Notes: generated by a model not told the origin, from the letters alone. Shown: positions 24,534 through 34,526, counted from the stretch's first letter. The stretch is 64,000 nt of DNA from Paracoccaceae bacterium (GCA_024227475.1 JAAEUI010000335.1:16822-80821); one strand, 5' to 3'. A program made the numbers and translations.

Positions 24534-26246
24534 TTATGTGGCATCTCTGGCATCCCGGATGTCTTCAAGCCCGTCAAAAAAGGTAACCGGCGGATAGGCC
24601 TCGGGGTCTGTCACCACATCCAGAAGCGTGGTTTCACCAGAAGCGAGCGCATCTTTCAGAGCGGGCAGATAGTCGCCGGCGTTTTCGATCCGCACGCCAC
24701 GGCATCCCGAAGCTTCGGCGATTTTTGCATGATCCACTTCAGTGAAGAAACAGCAATCGCTGTGACGGCCAAATTTCACGTCTTCGGCGTCTTTCTGATA
24801 GCCAAGAACGCCGTTGTTCAACACCGTCAACACCACCGGTGTTCCCATGCGACGCGCAGTTTCCAGCTCTGACCAGACATGGGCAAACCCGCCATCCCCG
24901 ACCATGCAGATCACCGGGCTGTCTGGTCTTGCGACCTTGGCACCGATTGCCATTGGCAAACCCCACCCAAGGCCAGCCAGTCCGCGGGGTGTGATGAAAC
25001 GCATCCCGTGCTTGAGTGACGGTAAATAGCAGGCCGCCCACAGGGTCGAGTAACTGGCATCCGTCACCACAATCGTTTCCGGCGTCAGAACCCGTCGGAT
25101 GTCAGCCGCCAGTCTTTCCGGGCGGATCGGGTGGGAGTTGGAATTCTCATAGGGCATTATGTCCGGCAGGTGCTTTTCCTTGGCCTCGGCAATACGCCTT
25201 TCGGTGTTCGGAATTGGAGAACGGCACCCTTTCAAGGCAGCGCACAGGGCCTGAAGCGTCAGCTTTGCATCGCCGTTCAGCCGAAGGGCCTCGTAGTTAC
25301 GGCCGATTTCAAGGCTGTCGACATCGATATGGATAATCCGGGCGCTCTTTGGATAGATCGTCCAGCTGTCGGTTCCGTTCTGGTTGGTGCGCGACCCGAC
25401 CAGCAGGATCACATCAGCCTCGTCAATCATCGGCTGCATGTAGCGCGTCGGCGAGAGTTTTCCCATTGCGTAGCCGACCACGCCAAGGGAAAGGGGATGC
25501 CCTTCGTCAATTGCACCCTTGCCCATGACGGTTGTCATCACCGGAAGGTGGCATTCGCGCTGCAACTCGGCGACCTCCTCACAGGCGCCCGACAGATGAA
25601 CACCACCACCGGCAACGACAAAGGGGTTTTGGGCCGATGCCAGCAAGTCGGCGGCCTCACTGATCCGCGCCGGATCTGCGGCAACGCGATCAAGCGGGAA
25701 ATGGCCCAGGTTGGCGGTGCGCGGCTGAGGCAGTTCCACTTCCTCCAGCAGCAAATCGGCAGGCAGCATCAACACAACCGGGCCCGGTCGGCCGCTGGCA
25801 GCAGTAGCAAAGGCCATGTCGATGTAATCCTCGATCCGGCTTGCCTCAGTCACCCGCTTGATCGATTTGGCACAACCATGAAACAGTGCCATATGATCGT
25901 ATTCCTGAAACGCGTTCTTGTCGGTTTGCGGTCGGTTTACATCCTGCACCAATGCCACGATCGGAATAGAGGCCATCAACGCCTCGGCCAGTCCCGGCAC
26001 CAGCAGGGTTGCCGCCGGCCCGTTTTGGGCTGTGACCACGCCGACTTTGCCGGTGATGCGGGCATAGCAATCAGCCATATAGGTTCCAGCGTTTTCCGTC
26101 CGGTACATGAAGTGCCTTATGTTGGCGTCTTCCGAAGCCAGCAGCAGTGCAGATGGCAAACACTGAGAGAACATTACCTCAACTCCATGACGTACCAATG
26201 ATGCGGCCAATACTTGTGCTACTGTTTTGTTCTTACCGTCGGTCAT
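24534..26246 (-). CDS. Thiamine diphosphate-dependent enzyme (acetolactate synthase-like)
   Basis: A 570-residue member of the pyruvate oxidase/acetolactate synthase superfamily with all three domains. The catalytic Glu51 sits in YRTENAGTYMADCYAR. The central domain (residues ~190-340) has the FVVAGGGVHLSGA segment. The ThDP-binding motif starts at GDG 450-452 (CMVGDGGFAHVWSELETARR) and ends at Asn478-Asn479. This superfamily includes hydrolases of cyclic 1,2-diketones (cyclohexane-1,2-dione hydrolase, and IolD of inositol breakdown) besides ligases and decarboxylases. Next to a 1,3-diketone-hydrolase-like crotonase, a C-C cleaving role on a ring-derived dione is plausible but not proven. Confidence 0.85.
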   Translation of the reverse strand: MTDGKNKTVAQVLAASLVRHGVEVMFSQCLPSALLLASEDANIRHFMYRTENAGTYMADCYARITGKVGVVTAQNGPAATLLVPGLAEALMASIPIVALVQDVNRPQTDKNAFQEYDHMALFHGCAKSIKRVTEASRIEDYIDMAFATAASGRPGPVVLMLPADLLLEEVELPQPRTANLGHFPLDRVAADPARISEAADLLASAQNPFVVAGGGVHLSGACEEVAELQRECHLPVMTTVMGKGAIDEGHPLSLGVVGYAMGKLSPTRYMQPMIDEADVILLVGSRTNQNGTDSWTIYPKSARIIHIDVDSLEIGRNYEALRLNGDAKLTLQALCAALKGCRSPIPNTERRIAEAKEKHLPDIMPYENSNSHPIRPERLAADIRRVLTPETIVVTDASYSTLWAACYLPSLKHGMRFITPRGLAGLGWGLPMAIGAKVARPDSPVICMVGDGGFAHVWSELETARRMGTPVVLTVLNNGVLGYQKDAEDVKFGRHSDCCFFTEVDHAKIAEASGCRGVRIENAGDYLPALKDALASGETTLLDVVTDPEAYPPVTFFDGLEDIRDARDAT

Positions 26247-26294
26247 TCAATGTACTTCCTTTGGGTGCTGAAAGGCGCCGAAAAACCGCACGGT

Positions 26295-27146
26295 TCAGGG
26301 CGACCCTTTCAAAACAACTGTTTTCGCAACGACGCTTGCGCCTTTGATTGTTCTTTTGGTAGTTTTCCCGGAAAAATCGCTGTGTGATATTTCGATTTCA
26401 CAGGCCCCCAGATCGGGTTCCAACCCGTCAATACGAAACTCGCCGAATGCATTGGTTTCAGTCGAAGCGATCTCTGTCCCACCAGATTTTAGCGAAACGC
26501 GGGCACCGGACAGACAGTCACTCACACCGTTTTTTTCGCCAAGAACCTCGCCAGCAACAAAGGCTTTGGTAAACAGATGCAGGTTCTTGTAATGAACCCG
26601 AGGTTTGGTGGCCAAGTCAGCCCTAAGCGGCTCTAGATCTTCCTGTGCAACCATCACTGCCATTTCGTCGTCTGACTTTTTTACGGCCCTAAGGGCGCCG
26701 GTCGGGCAGGACTGCACGCAGCGCGGCTCTTTCCAGCCTCGGTCAAGTAAGTGAGCATCGAACGTCCAGGCTTGCGGCAATGACAGTTCATCATTCCACC
26801 AGATCGCGCCGTAAGGGCAACTTTCAACGATATCGCGACGACCTGCAGCCTTGTCCGGGTTGATGATCACAATCCCATCCGTCCGCTTTTCAACCGCCCC
26901 TCCACCTGCTTTGACACACGGGGCGTCATCGCAGTGGTTGCACATCGTTGGGACATAGGTGGTATCGACCATCGGGTGCTGGCCCCGCTCTTTGGTCAGG
27001 ATGTTGATCCACTTGTGGCCATGAAGTGGTTGCGGGGCCGAGTAACCTTTGATGTCGTTACCGACATATTCATCCTTGGTGGCCAGAAAGCAGTTGTTGC
27101 AATTGTGGCATTCGGCGACGTCAACGATTAGGCTCCACTTGCTCAC
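26295..27146 (-). CDS. Transhydroxylase-type small subunit: ferredoxin domain plus C-terminal beta-sandwich
   Basis: A 283-residue electron-transfer subunit. The ferredoxin part has Cys13, 16, 19 ([12 protein letters not shown]), Cys69, 72, 77 (CNHCDDAPC), Cys110 (ESCPYGAI) and Cys143/147 ([11 protein letters not shown]). In the DmsB-type pairing this completes two [4Fe-4S] sets (13/16/19/147 and 69/72/77/110). The fourth Cys of the first motif is Thr23. Residues ~205-283 form a Cna-B/transthyretin-like beta domain ([22 protein letters not shown]), the feature that marks the small subunit of pyrogallol-phloroglucinol transhydroxylase. It overlaps the large-subunit gene by 4 bp (ATGA). No signal peptide is visible, so the complex should be cytoplasmic. 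Confidence 0.85.
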   Translation of the reverse strand: MSKWSLIVDVAECHNCNNCFLATKDEYVGNDIKGYSAPQPLHGHKWINILTKERGQHPMVDTTYVPTMCNHCDDAPCVKAGGGAVEKRTDGIVIINPDKAAGRRDIVESCPYGAIWWNDELSLPQAWTFDAHLLDRGWKEPRCVQSCPTGALRAVKKSDDEMAVMVAQEDLEPLRADLATKPRVHYKNLHLFTKAFVAGEVLGEKNGVSDCLSGARVSLKSGGTEIASTETNAFGEFRIDGLEPDLGACEIEISHSDFSGKTTKRTIKGASVVAKTVVLKGSP

Positions 27147-30145
27147 GACGCCAACTCCCTAATCGCGAATTTCTCGACTTCAATCAGGCAGGAATTCGGG
27201 GCGGATGCAGTGGTCTTTTCAGTCATATGTCGCTTGGGTGTCAGGACGTTGACGCAGCCGCCGATATCAGGGGATTCTCCTGGCTCTCCAACCGGCTGAT
27301 ATTCGGCGGAGGATTCATAACTGTGAACCACGCCTTCCATCAGGCGTTCGGTCAGAACAGCCGCGCAGATGACAGAGCCGCGATCATTGAAAAGCTTGAC
27401 CAGATCGTGCTGGTTGATACCGCGCTTTTTGGCCTCGACCGGGTTGAGTCGTGCGATCCAGTAGTAGTGGCCGTCGATCAGGACCCGGTGGTCCTGAATA
27501 TCGTTGATCACAGAATCCTTGCCATCCCCAAGCGTATGAAAACTGAAGCGCGGATGTGGCGTGATCAATTGCAGAGGGTATTTGTCCATCAGCTCCTTGG
27601 TCTGCCGTCCCTCCCAGGCCGGTATGTAGCGGTTTATCGGTGGGCGATCCGGGTCCTGCCCAAAGCGTTTCAGGCTGTTGGGTTCAAACTCGAACTTTCC
27701 AGATTGGGTCTGCAGGCCCTCGAGGTATTTCTCGCCGTATTCGGCTGGCAAGGGCGATGGTTCCGGTACATCCTTTTTGCGCCCCTCATAGAACCAGCGC
27801 ATGCTCGTAGGGGGGCGGTTGGCCTCGTTTTCTTCCGGCGGAACCACATAATAGCCCTTTTTCATGAAGTTTTTCCATGAAATCACCTTGGAGACATCGG
27901 AGCTGAGGAATTGATCCCTGCACCATTGAATCTCGGTCTTGGCCTCGCCGAAATAGGCACTCAGCCCCATATGCTGGGACAGTTCCAGAAATATCTGGAA
28001 GTCGGACTTGCTTTCGCCCAGGGGTTCGATGCACTTGTGCTGTAGCGTGATAACCCGATGGTTCAGCTGGTTATAGTTGTGATGTCCATAGCCACCGGAC
28101 GAGGCCCATTCGCCGATATCTGTACGTTCAAAATTGGTACAGGCCGGCAGGATCAGATCGGCAAATTTCGCCTCTCCCTCATTCCAGATCGACTGGTTCA
28201 GCACGAATTCGAGGCCTTCCGTCTGATAGGCCTTGGCCAGACGGTTTGACTCCATCGTGGTGCCAAAATGCGAGCCACCGTATTTGTACATCATCCTGAT
28301 CTTTGAATGCCCCGGTGCCGGATAGCCAAAGCGCATGAACTGGCCCTCAAGCGATTTCGGGTCGGTCGGATATCCGTGGGTTTCACCATCCAGCAAAGCC
28401 TCGGGAATACGCAGGCGCGGGATTTTCTGGGTCGAGGTATTCATGGAAATCATATGCGGCATACGCTGGTAGTTTTGCACAGCATCGGCCGTACCTTCCA
28501 TGTCGCCCGAAATTCCGCCATCGGCGTAGCCGGGGAAATAGAACTGCATGTCCAACGGTGCCCCGACCGTAAGGTTGCCGAAATTGACCCCAGGCTTGCC
28601 CAACCCCTGCATCGCCATCAGGCAAACCATGGCACGGGCCCACTGAATGCCGGTGGCTGAACGGTTTGCACCGCCAAAGCCAACGCCCTTGCCGCCGCAG
28701 GACAGATAAGTTTTCTTGTTCCCCCATTCCCGGGCCAGGGCCCGCGCAACATGTGATTTCACGCCGGTTTCGGGCTCCTGCCACTCAGGTGACTTCGGCT
28801 CACCGTCGTCGTCCCCCAGAACGTACGCCGCGTATTTATCAAAATCGGTGGTTCGGTTTTTGATGAATTCCTTGTCGTAAAGGCCCTCGGTGATCCAGAC
28901 ATAGGCGATGGCATGTGCCAGCGCCGGGCCGGTACCCGGTATGATCGGGATCCACTTGCCCCCGAGCCAGGTCGCCGTTTCGTTCCGGTAAGGATCGATA
29001 TGAATGGATTTGATGCCAAGTTGCTTAGCCCATTGGCGGCGAATGGTTCCCTCAAAGGCGGCATAGGATCCGCAGGTTGTTTCGGGATCCGAGGCCCAGT
29101 ACACGATTTGGTCGGCCTCTTTCAGGCAATCCTCGATCTGCCCGTAAGGTTCGGCCGTACCCATCCGCATGGTATAACCATAGTGGTGCGACGCCCCCCA
29201 GAAGAACCCTTCCCAACTGTCCGGGTTCAGCACCATCTTGGTATAGCCGATGGCGTTCATGAAGCGGATGTTGGAGCTGAGGTAATACCCGATATTGCCC
29301 CAGGTGTGATGCGAGCTGTGACTATTAAGGATGGCGCCGTGCCCGTGATTCCGGTTTATCCGCTTAATTTCCCCCGCCGCAAGATCAAGGGCTTCACCCC
29401 AGGAAATACGTTCATATCCGGACTTGCCGCGGTTTTGCGGATTGCGCTCACCATTGGGATCAAAATCCACTCGCTTCATTGGGTAAAGCAGCCGTTTGCT
29501 GGAATAGACCAGTGACTTTGAGGCCAACCCGTGCGGGCACAGAGTTGATTTGTGCGGCGGTGTGAACTCCCGCCCTCTTGCCCTGACGGTCCACGCCGGG
29601 GCGTCCTTTTCGTCAAAGTCCATCGGCGTTATGCGGACGATCTTTTCGCCCTTCACATAGACAAAAACCGGTCCGCCGTTGGTCTGGTTGACATAACGGG
29701 TTTCCCCCTTATCCACCGGGGTTCCCTGCGCCCAATGATGGGTCAGCATCGCGTTCATCAGGTCGGTGAAATGCAGGGAGTATTCATCATCACCCTGCAC
29801 CTCGAACCCGAAATTCTTGGCAGCATTGATAACGGTTAGCGGGTCAAGAAACGGACGCAGGAAAGGATAGGCGAAATGAAACATGCCGGAACAGAGGTGA
29901 AGCAGCACCTGCACGCCGAGCCTGGGCGTTTTGAACTTGATCACAACGTCGGGATTGTCGTGAAGGCCGGCTCCGGACTTCAACCTGCCACTGTCAAACC
30001 GGTACCAGCGCGCCCGCGAACCATCCTTGGTTTGGATCTGCGCAACAAAATTCTTTGCATCCATCAGGTCCCGAAGTTTTGGCGACCGCCAGGCATAGAA
30101 TGTCAAAGCCGGGGTCATACACCAAAGAAACAATGAAAAGGTCAT
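27143..30145 (-). CDS. Transhydroxylase/resorcinol hydroxylase-type molybdopterin large subunit with SCP2-like N-terminal extension
   Basis: A 1000-residue Mo-bisMGD enzyme. Unlike most of its superfamily it has no Cys motif for an N-terminal Fe-S cluster, as in pyrogallol-phloroglucinol transhydroxylase. His279 ([10 protein letters not shown]) and Asp309-Ser310 (NPDSWEG) match the His144, Asp174 and Ser175 (Mo ligand) of that enzyme with the same spacing, offset 135. The extra 135 residues contain a hydrophobic start and an SCP2/sterol-carrier-like segment (residues ~30-125, with [12 protein letters not shown] and [13 protein letters not shown]). Related enzymes introduce a hydroxyl from water or a co-substrate into a phenol. 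It is the first gene of the operon running down to 20174. The N-terminal domain may bind a hydrophobic substrate or membrane. Confidence 0.85.
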   Translation of the reverse strand: MTFSLFLWCMTPALTFYAWRSPKLRDLMDAKNFVAQIQTKDGSRARWYRFDSGRLKSGAGLHDNPDVVIKFKTPRLGVQVLLHLCSGMFHFAYPFLRPFLDPLTVINAAKNFGFEVQGDDEYSLHFTDLMNAMLTHHWAQGTPVDKGETRYVNQTNGGPVFVYVKGEKIVRITPMDFDEKDAPAWTVRARGREFTPPHKSTLCPHGLASKSLVYSSKRLLYPMKRVDFDPNGERNPQNRGKSGYERISWGEALDLAAGEIKRINRNHGHGAILNSHSSHHTWGNIGYYLSSNIRFMNAIGYTKMVLNPDSWEGFFWGASHHYGYTMRMGTAEPYGQIEDCLKEADQIVYWASDPETTCGSYAAFEGTIRRQWAKQLGIKSIHIDPYRNETATWLGGKWIPIIPGTGPALAHAIAYVWITEGLYDKEFIKNRTTDFDKYAAYVLGDDDGEPKSPEWQEPETGVKSHVARALAREWGNKKTYLSCGGKGVGFGGANRSATGIQWARAMVCLMAMQGLGKPGVNFGNLTVGAPLDMQFYFPGYADGGISGDMEGTADAVQNYQRMPHMISMNTSTQKIPRLRIPEALLDGETHGYPTDPKSLEGQFMRFGYPAPGHSKIRMMYKYGGSHFGTTMESNRLAKAYQTEGLEFVLNQSIWNEGEAKFADLILPACTNFERTDIGEWASSGGYGHHNYNQLNHRVITLQHKCIEPLGESKSDFQIFLELSQHMGLSAYFGEAKTEIQWCRDQFLSSDVSKVISWKNFMKKGYYVVPPEENEANRPPTSMRWFYEGRKKDVPEPSPLPAEYGEKYLEGLQTQSGKFEFEPNSLKRFGQDPDRPPINRYIPAWEGRQTKELMDKYPLQLITPHPRFSFHTLGDGKDSVINDIQDHRVLIDGHYYWIARLNPVEAKKRGINQHDLVKLFNDRGSVICAAVLTERLMEGVVHSYESSAEYQPVGEPGESPDIGGCVNVLTPKRHMTEKTTASAPNSCLIEVEKFAIRELAS

Positions 30146-30648
30146 TCAAATTCTCTCACACGGCAGTTAACGCGGCGACGTCCCTTCGGGACAGATGGTA
30201 AAGGCCTTTTGGCAGTCCGGCAGACAAACCAGGCCATCACATACGCACAATAGGTCACAAAATTACCATTTTGTCAAACTACAATAAAGTAATGAATTAG
30301 ACAAAGTGAGGCAAGCTCACTTTTGGCAAGCGTGAGCACAATCTGACAAATTGACAAAACTTGGCCGAAAAATCAGAAAAGCCCCTATTGTTAACGCCAG
30401 AACCAATTCGGTAGCCGGTGATTTGAAGTCTGGCGTTACTTGAAACACCCGCAATAGGCGGGTTGACGGTCAGTGGGTAGAAACTTTGATCTTATTACAT
30501 TGTAATAACCAATAAGCTTGCCGATTCGATTGAAGCTAATTCGGTCAAACCGAAAGTGAGAATGACCGAGGTATTTGGCAGCACTCGTCAAAAAACGATA
30601 TTTGAAGCGGAGTTTGCAGCTGATGGCACCACCTGGTTTTTGGGCAAC
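30146..30648. promoter_or_regulatory. Upstream region of the molybdenum-enzyme operon, rich in inverted repeats
   Basis: A 503-bp non-coding stretch between iclR (ends 30649) and the large-subunit start (30145). It holds five perfect inverted repeats: AAAGTGAG/CTCACTTT (30303-30323), TAACGCCAGA/TCTGGCGTTA (30392-30438), ACCCGC/GCGGGT (30447-30463), TTATTACA-T-TGTAATAA (30492-30508) and TTCGGT/ACCGAA (30540-30554). None is followed by a T-run on the minus strand. They are therefore candidate operators for the operon, perhaps for the adjacent IclR, rather than terminators. Confidence 0.45.
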
Positions 30649-31416
30649 CTATTCGCCAGCCCTGTCCACAGAAGCTTCATTATCCAGCAGAGTTTCGCAT
30701 TCTAAAGTCTTCTCCCGCAGAGCCGTTCCGGTTGCCTGATGATCCAAGAATGCAGCGTGAGTTCTGCTAAAAACCAACGTAACACTTCCCAGCACATCTC
30801 CATTCACAATTATTGGGCAGCCAATCCCGACTATGGTCTCCTGAAGCTCACCCTGGCTGACGCTAAATCCGCTGTCCGCAATCTGGTTCAGTTTGGTGAG
30901 TTCCTTCTTCCAGTTCTCCTTGCTTTTTTCACCCTCATAATACTGATCAAAGAGCCTGCGAACGCGCGCACGTGGTAAGAAAGCCAAAATTGCGGTCGAG
31001 GTAGCCCCGCGGAACCAGGGAAGTCGCCGACCCCGCAAAAATGTAAGATCAAGCATTTCATTCCCCCCGAAATGCTTGATGTTGATCAAGTGTTCACCGT
31101 AAGCATTCGACAAAAGGGTAGTACATCCAAGAGTCCGGGAGAAACTTTCCATCATTGGTGAAAAGACCTTTGTAAGAGGATCCGTTTCCGCAATCAGGGA
31201 ATCAAGCTCTACGGCCCGGGCTCCTATCGCGTATTTTCCCCCGGGCATCCGGACAATAAGGCCTGCTTCGCATAATTCGCGAACGTAGCGATAAGTTGAC
31301 GGTTGCGTATAACCAAAATGCGTTGCAAGGGCATCAACCGTCCAAATATGGCGATCAACGGAGAATGCATCGAGTATCGCCAACATTTTTGCAAGACTGT
31401 TGTTAGCATTTGCCAT
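30649..31416 (-). CDS. IclR family transcriptional regulator
   Basis: A 255-residue IclR-type regulator. The N-terminal winged helix (residues ~5-65: LAKMLAILDAFSVDRHIWTVDALATHFGYTQPSTYRYVRELCEAGLIVRM) is followed by the effector-binding domain (residues ~80-245). It is the fourth gene after dctP-dctQ-dctM on the same strand, 109 nt after dctM, and directly upstream of the molybdenum-enzyme operon. It probably controls the TRAP transporter, the Mo operon or both in response to the imported compound. Confidence 0.9.
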   Translation of the reverse strand: MANANNSLAKMLAILDAFSVDRHIWTVDALATHFGYTQPSTYRYVRELCEAGLIVRMPGGKYAIGARAVELDSLIAETDPLTKVFSPMMESFSRTLGCTTLLSNAYGEHLINIKHFGGNEMLDLTFLRGRRLPWFRGATSTAILAFLPRARVRRLFDQYYEGEKSKENWKKELTKLNQIADSGFSVSQGELQETIVGIGCPIIVNGDVLGSVTLVFSRTHAAFLDHQATGTALREKTLECETLLDNEASVDRAGE

Positions 31417-31525
31417 TACTTGCTCCAGCCGCTATCCGGGCGCATTTTTTTTAGGTTCCTTTCGTACCGCAGCATGCTTTTTGTCCCTACAACGATCTGC
31501 CTAAACCTGACCTTCAACTTCGCCG

Positions 31526-32839
31526 TTACATCGAATTTGGTAGCACCAATACAAGCCATGGCACTCCTACCAACAAAGCCAAGCGGAAAATATCCACAAT
31601 CCAAAAGGGTGTTACGCCTCTAAATATGGTTGCTGTTGTGACGTCACCGACGACAGCTCGTAGCACAAAAACGTTCAATCCGACCGGCGGCGTAATCAAG
31701 CTGATCTCGGTTACAACTACCACAATTATCCCAAACCAAACGGGATCGAACCCAAGACCTGTGACCACCGGAAAGAAAATCGGAACCGTCAGAAGCAGCA
31801 TCGACAGGCTCTCAAATACACATCCCAAAACTAGGTATATGGCCAGAATTATCAGGATTACCGTCATAGGCGCCAATCCTGCTCCGTCTACGGCAGAACG
31901 TAGCCCTTCCGGCAATCCCGCAATGTTGACAAAGTTTGAAAATACCCATGCGCCGATCAAAACCGTAAACAAAGACGCCGTGGTTTGAGCTGTTTCGACC
32001 AGCACCTGCATGACGCCGATAAAGCTGAGAGCCCGGCGGCTCAAGGCAATCAAAAAGGCACCGGCCGCCCCCATTCCAGCGGCTTCAGTTGGAGAGAAAG
32101 TCAGATTAAGTGGCCAAAAATCGAGAGCTCCGTACAAACCGCCGATCACAAGGAAAAACAGCAGCAACACCGCCCAAACTCCTTTGAGGGCGACAACGCG
32201 TTCGCTCAATTTCGACCGCTCCCCAGCTGGCCCGGCATCGGGGTCACGCATAACGGTGTATTTTACTGCCAACATGTAAAGCAACACCCCAAGAAGCCCA
32301 GGAATGATGCCAGCAATGAACAATTTCCCGATGCTGGTTTCAGTCAACAAGCCGTAGATCACAAGTATAACTGACGGTGGTATCAAAATGCCCAGCGTGC
32401 CTCCGGCCGCGATCGAAGCAGTCGAAAGCCGGTCCGAGTATTTGTACTTGCGCATCTGTGGCATGGCGACTTTGGACATCGTGGCCGCTGTTGCCAGTGA
32501 CGAACCACAAATGGCTGAAAACCCGGCGCAAGCCAAAATAGTTGCCAGCGCCAAACCACCACGCATGTGCCCCAAGAAAGCATAGGATACCTGGTATAAT
32601 TCACGCGACAACCCGCCCTTGTTCACAAAGAGACCCATAAGAATGAATAGCGGGACCACAGACAGACCATAGTCCTGCGCGGCATCGATAATCAGTCGTG
32701 CCACCATAGAAATGGAGCCCTTGAATCCTCTGATTTCAGTATAGCCAATAAACCCCACACCCCCCATTGCCAGGGCTATCGGCATACGCATGAAAACAAG
32801 AAGAAGTACAACGGCAAGGCCCAAAATTGATTCAGTCAT
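31526..32839 (-). CDS. dctM: TRAP transporter large permease (DctM)
   Basis: A 437-residue membrane protein of about 12 helices with the DctM/ion-transporter signature (GLSVVPLFILMGLFVNKGGLS; GGTLGILIPPSVILVIYGLLTETSIGKLFIAGIIPG; LITPPVGLNVFVLRAV). It is the channel subunit that couples solute import to a sodium gradient. It overlaps dctQ by one base (TAATG). The gene set dctP-dctQ-dctM lies between the two transhydroxylase-type clusters, making it the best candidate importer for their substrate. Confidence 0.93.
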   Translation of the reverse strand: MTESILGLAVVLLLVFMRMPIALAMGGVGFIGYTEIRGFKGSISMVARLIIDAAQDYGLSVVPLFILMGLFVNKGGLSRELYQVSYAFLGHMRGGLALATILACAGFSAICGSSLATAATMSKVAMPQMRKYKYSDRLSTASIAAGGTLGILIPPSVILVIYGLLTETSIGKLFIAGIIPGLLGVLLYMLAVKYTVMRDPDAGPAGERSKLSERVVALKGVWAVLLLFFLVIGGLYGALDFWPLNLTFSPTEAAGMGAAGAFLIALSRRALSFIGVMQVLVETAQTTASLFTVLIGAWVFSNFVNIAGLPEGLRSAVDGAGLAPMTVILIILAIYLVLGCVFESLSMLLLTVPIFFPVVTGLGFDPVWFGIIVVVVTEISLITPPVGLNVFVLRAVVGDVTTATIFRGVTPFWIVDIFRLALLVGVPWLVLVLPNSM

Positions 32840-33384
32840 TAGGTCGGCACCTTAGACGGGGCGAATATTCGTACCAACCCTCTGACGATCAAGACAAAGG
32901 CAGTAACAAAAGTGAAAAACGCTATAAACCATCCGATGATAAACTGTGGAAACCCAAGGTACTCAGTCACGTCTCCAAAATCCCTGGCTCTCTCGGCCAG
33001 TTCCCAAACTCGCCTTGCCGGCCAAAGCAAGATTACTCCGGACAAAAGATCAATCACGATATCGCGCACCCGCGCAACTTTGCTCGAGAAAAGCGGATCC
33101 ATCAGATCCACAACAATATGGCCCCCCTTCCATGTCACAATGGGCAAGGAGGAAAACACAATGATAGCCATGAAGAATCGGGTCAATTCAGTGGCCGACT
33201 CAATTGGGTTATTTGCGACACTGCGAAGAACCACATCCGCAAAAGTCATTATCATCAGAGCAAACAGGGTTAGTGCCGACAACCAGGTCGGGGCCACCGC
33301 AATATAATGCCAAATACTTTGCTGTCGCAGTGAAATCTCTGCTTCACCAATCATCTCTTTGACAGCTTTGGTCTGCTCTGACAT
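32839..33384 (-). CDS. dctQ: TRAP transporter small permease (DctQ)
   Basis: A 181-residue protein with four hydrophobic helices (IAVAPTWLSALTLFALMIMTFADVVLRSV, TRFFMAIIVFSSLPIVTW, DIVIDLLSGVILLWPARRV, IIGWFIAFFTFVTAFVLIV) and the DctQ-type sequence GGHIVVDLMDPLFS after helix 2. It is translationally coupled to dctM and separated from dctP by 125 nt containing a strong hairpin. Confidence 0.9.
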   Translation of the reverse strand: MSEQTKAVKEMIGEAEISLRQQSIWHYIAVAPTWLSALTLFALMIMTFADVVLRSVANNPIESATELTRFFMAIIVFSSLPIVTWKGGHIVVDLMDPLFSSKVARVRDIVIDLLSGVILLWPARRVWELAERARDFGDVTEYLGFPQFIIGWFIAFFTFVTAFVLIVRGLVRIFAPSKVPT

Positions 33385-33449
33385 GCCGCAAGGGCCTTTC
33401 TTTTGCTGTACCTACCCAATGACCCAGTCTTCATCTGGCTTTATTAGAT

Positions 33450-33479
33450 CGGTAAGGCCCTCAAATTCGGGCCTTACCG
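33450..33479 (-). other. Intercistronic hairpin between dctP and dctQ
   Basis: A perfect 11-bp stem (CGGTAAGGCCC / GGGCCTTACCG) with an 8-nt loop, about 30 nt after the dctP stop and 65 nt before dctQ. The minus strand downstream lacks a T-run, so transcription probably continues. The structure should stabilise the binding-protein message and favour it over the permease. Confidence 0.6.
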
Positions 33480-33509
33480 TAGTTTTGTTTGATTTTATGT
33501 TTGGGCAGC

Positions 33510-34526
33510 CTAGTTGCTCATCTGTTCAGCGATAAAGGCGCGCGCCGCTTCAGCGTCGATACCTTTATCCGACACTTCACCCATCACCTTGGTGATGATT
33601 GCTCCAGACAGATCCTGCCACGTCGCTGCGTCCGCAGCCGAAGCTTCGGTGTAGGAGTTATCGGTAGTTGCCGCAAGTTTCTCACTTCCGATCGTGTCAA
33701 TTGCATCCCAGACTCCTCCAGCCATTCCGGACAGGTTTTCGCCAAAGACGTCTGAAAGGGCGGCCTGATCAGCAGCCGACAGCGAGTCAAATTTGTCGGA
33801 ATTCATGATCACCGCAAATGAGCCACGATAAAAACCACCAGGAACCGCATAGGTATGTTTGGCTACTTCAAAAAGCTTGAAGGAAGCTTTTCCCTCCATT
33901 GGCATCATCACACCATCAGCGGCGTTCGAGGCCAGAGTTTCATAAACCTTTGGCGCAGGAACACGAATTCCGGTTGCGCCAAGTGCAGCACCCACGTCTC
34001 CGGACACGCCCCCACCCAGGCGGAGTTTCATTCCGGAAATATCACCAATTGACGAAATCTTTGTATTAGAGTGCAGTACCCCAACCCCATGGGTCATCAA
34101 GCCAATAAGTTTGACGCCTTTGTGCTCGTTCAGCGAGGCAAAAAACTTCTCGTGCGCGCGCCAGTAGGCGACGGAGGCCTGTTGTGCGCTTCCTTCGTAT
34201 CCGGGAAGTTCAATCATTTTTGTCGCTACAAACCGACCCGGTGTGTAGCCATGGAAAATCCATGTCAAATCCGCAGCGCCGTCAAGAACCAGGTCATACT
34301 GTGCGGGTGGGCTGGCAAGCCCATATTTTATTTCTCCGGTTACCCGGCCATCGGTTGCCGCTTCCATTTGCTTAATCAACTCCGGCCACATCATCGCGTT
34401 CATTCCTTGCGACGGAGGTGCCCAGCTTGATATGGTCAACGTAACATCCGCCGCCATTGCTGTGACCGATGAACTAACAAGTAACGCCAGTGCTCCTGTC
34501 ATTCTGATCAGCTTATTTTTTAACAT
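33510..34526 (-). CDS. dctP: TRAP transporter solute-binding protein (DctP family)
   Basis: 338 residues from the ATG at 34526, chosen because it has an AGGGAG ribosome binding site and is followed by a Sec signal peptide (MLKNKLIRMTGALALLVSSS, cleavage near AMA-AD). The mature protein starts DVTLTISSWAPPSQGMNAMMWPELIKQM. It contains the conserved Arg strand DISGMKLRLGGGVSGDVGAALGATG and the ligand-loop segment SNAADGVMMPMEG. This is the periplasmic receptor of the TRAP system. An AT-rich perfect palindrome lies 115 bp upstream of the start. Confidence 0.92.
   Translation of the reverse strand: MLKNKLIRMTGALALLVSSSVTAMAADVTLTISSWAPPSQGMNAMMWPELIKQMEAATDGRVTGEIKYGLASPPAQYDLVLDGAADLTWIFHGYTPGRFVATKMIELPGYEGSAQQASVAYWRAHEKFFASLNEHKGVKLIGLMTHGVGVLHSNTKISSIGDISGMKLRLGGGVSGDVGAALGATGIRVPAPKVYETLASNAADGVMMPMEGKASFKLFEVAKHTYAVPGGFYRGSFAVIMNSDKFDSLSAADQAALSDVFGENLSGMAGGVWDAIDTIGSEKLAATTDNSYTEASAADAATWQDLSGAIITKVMGEVSDKGIDAEAARAFIAEQMSN

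Noticed and set aside
25131..26201. Plus-strand open frame of 356 codons opposite the ThDP enzyme
   Set aside because: It is a mirror of the codon structure of the real gene, has no ribosome binding site and no recognisable domain.
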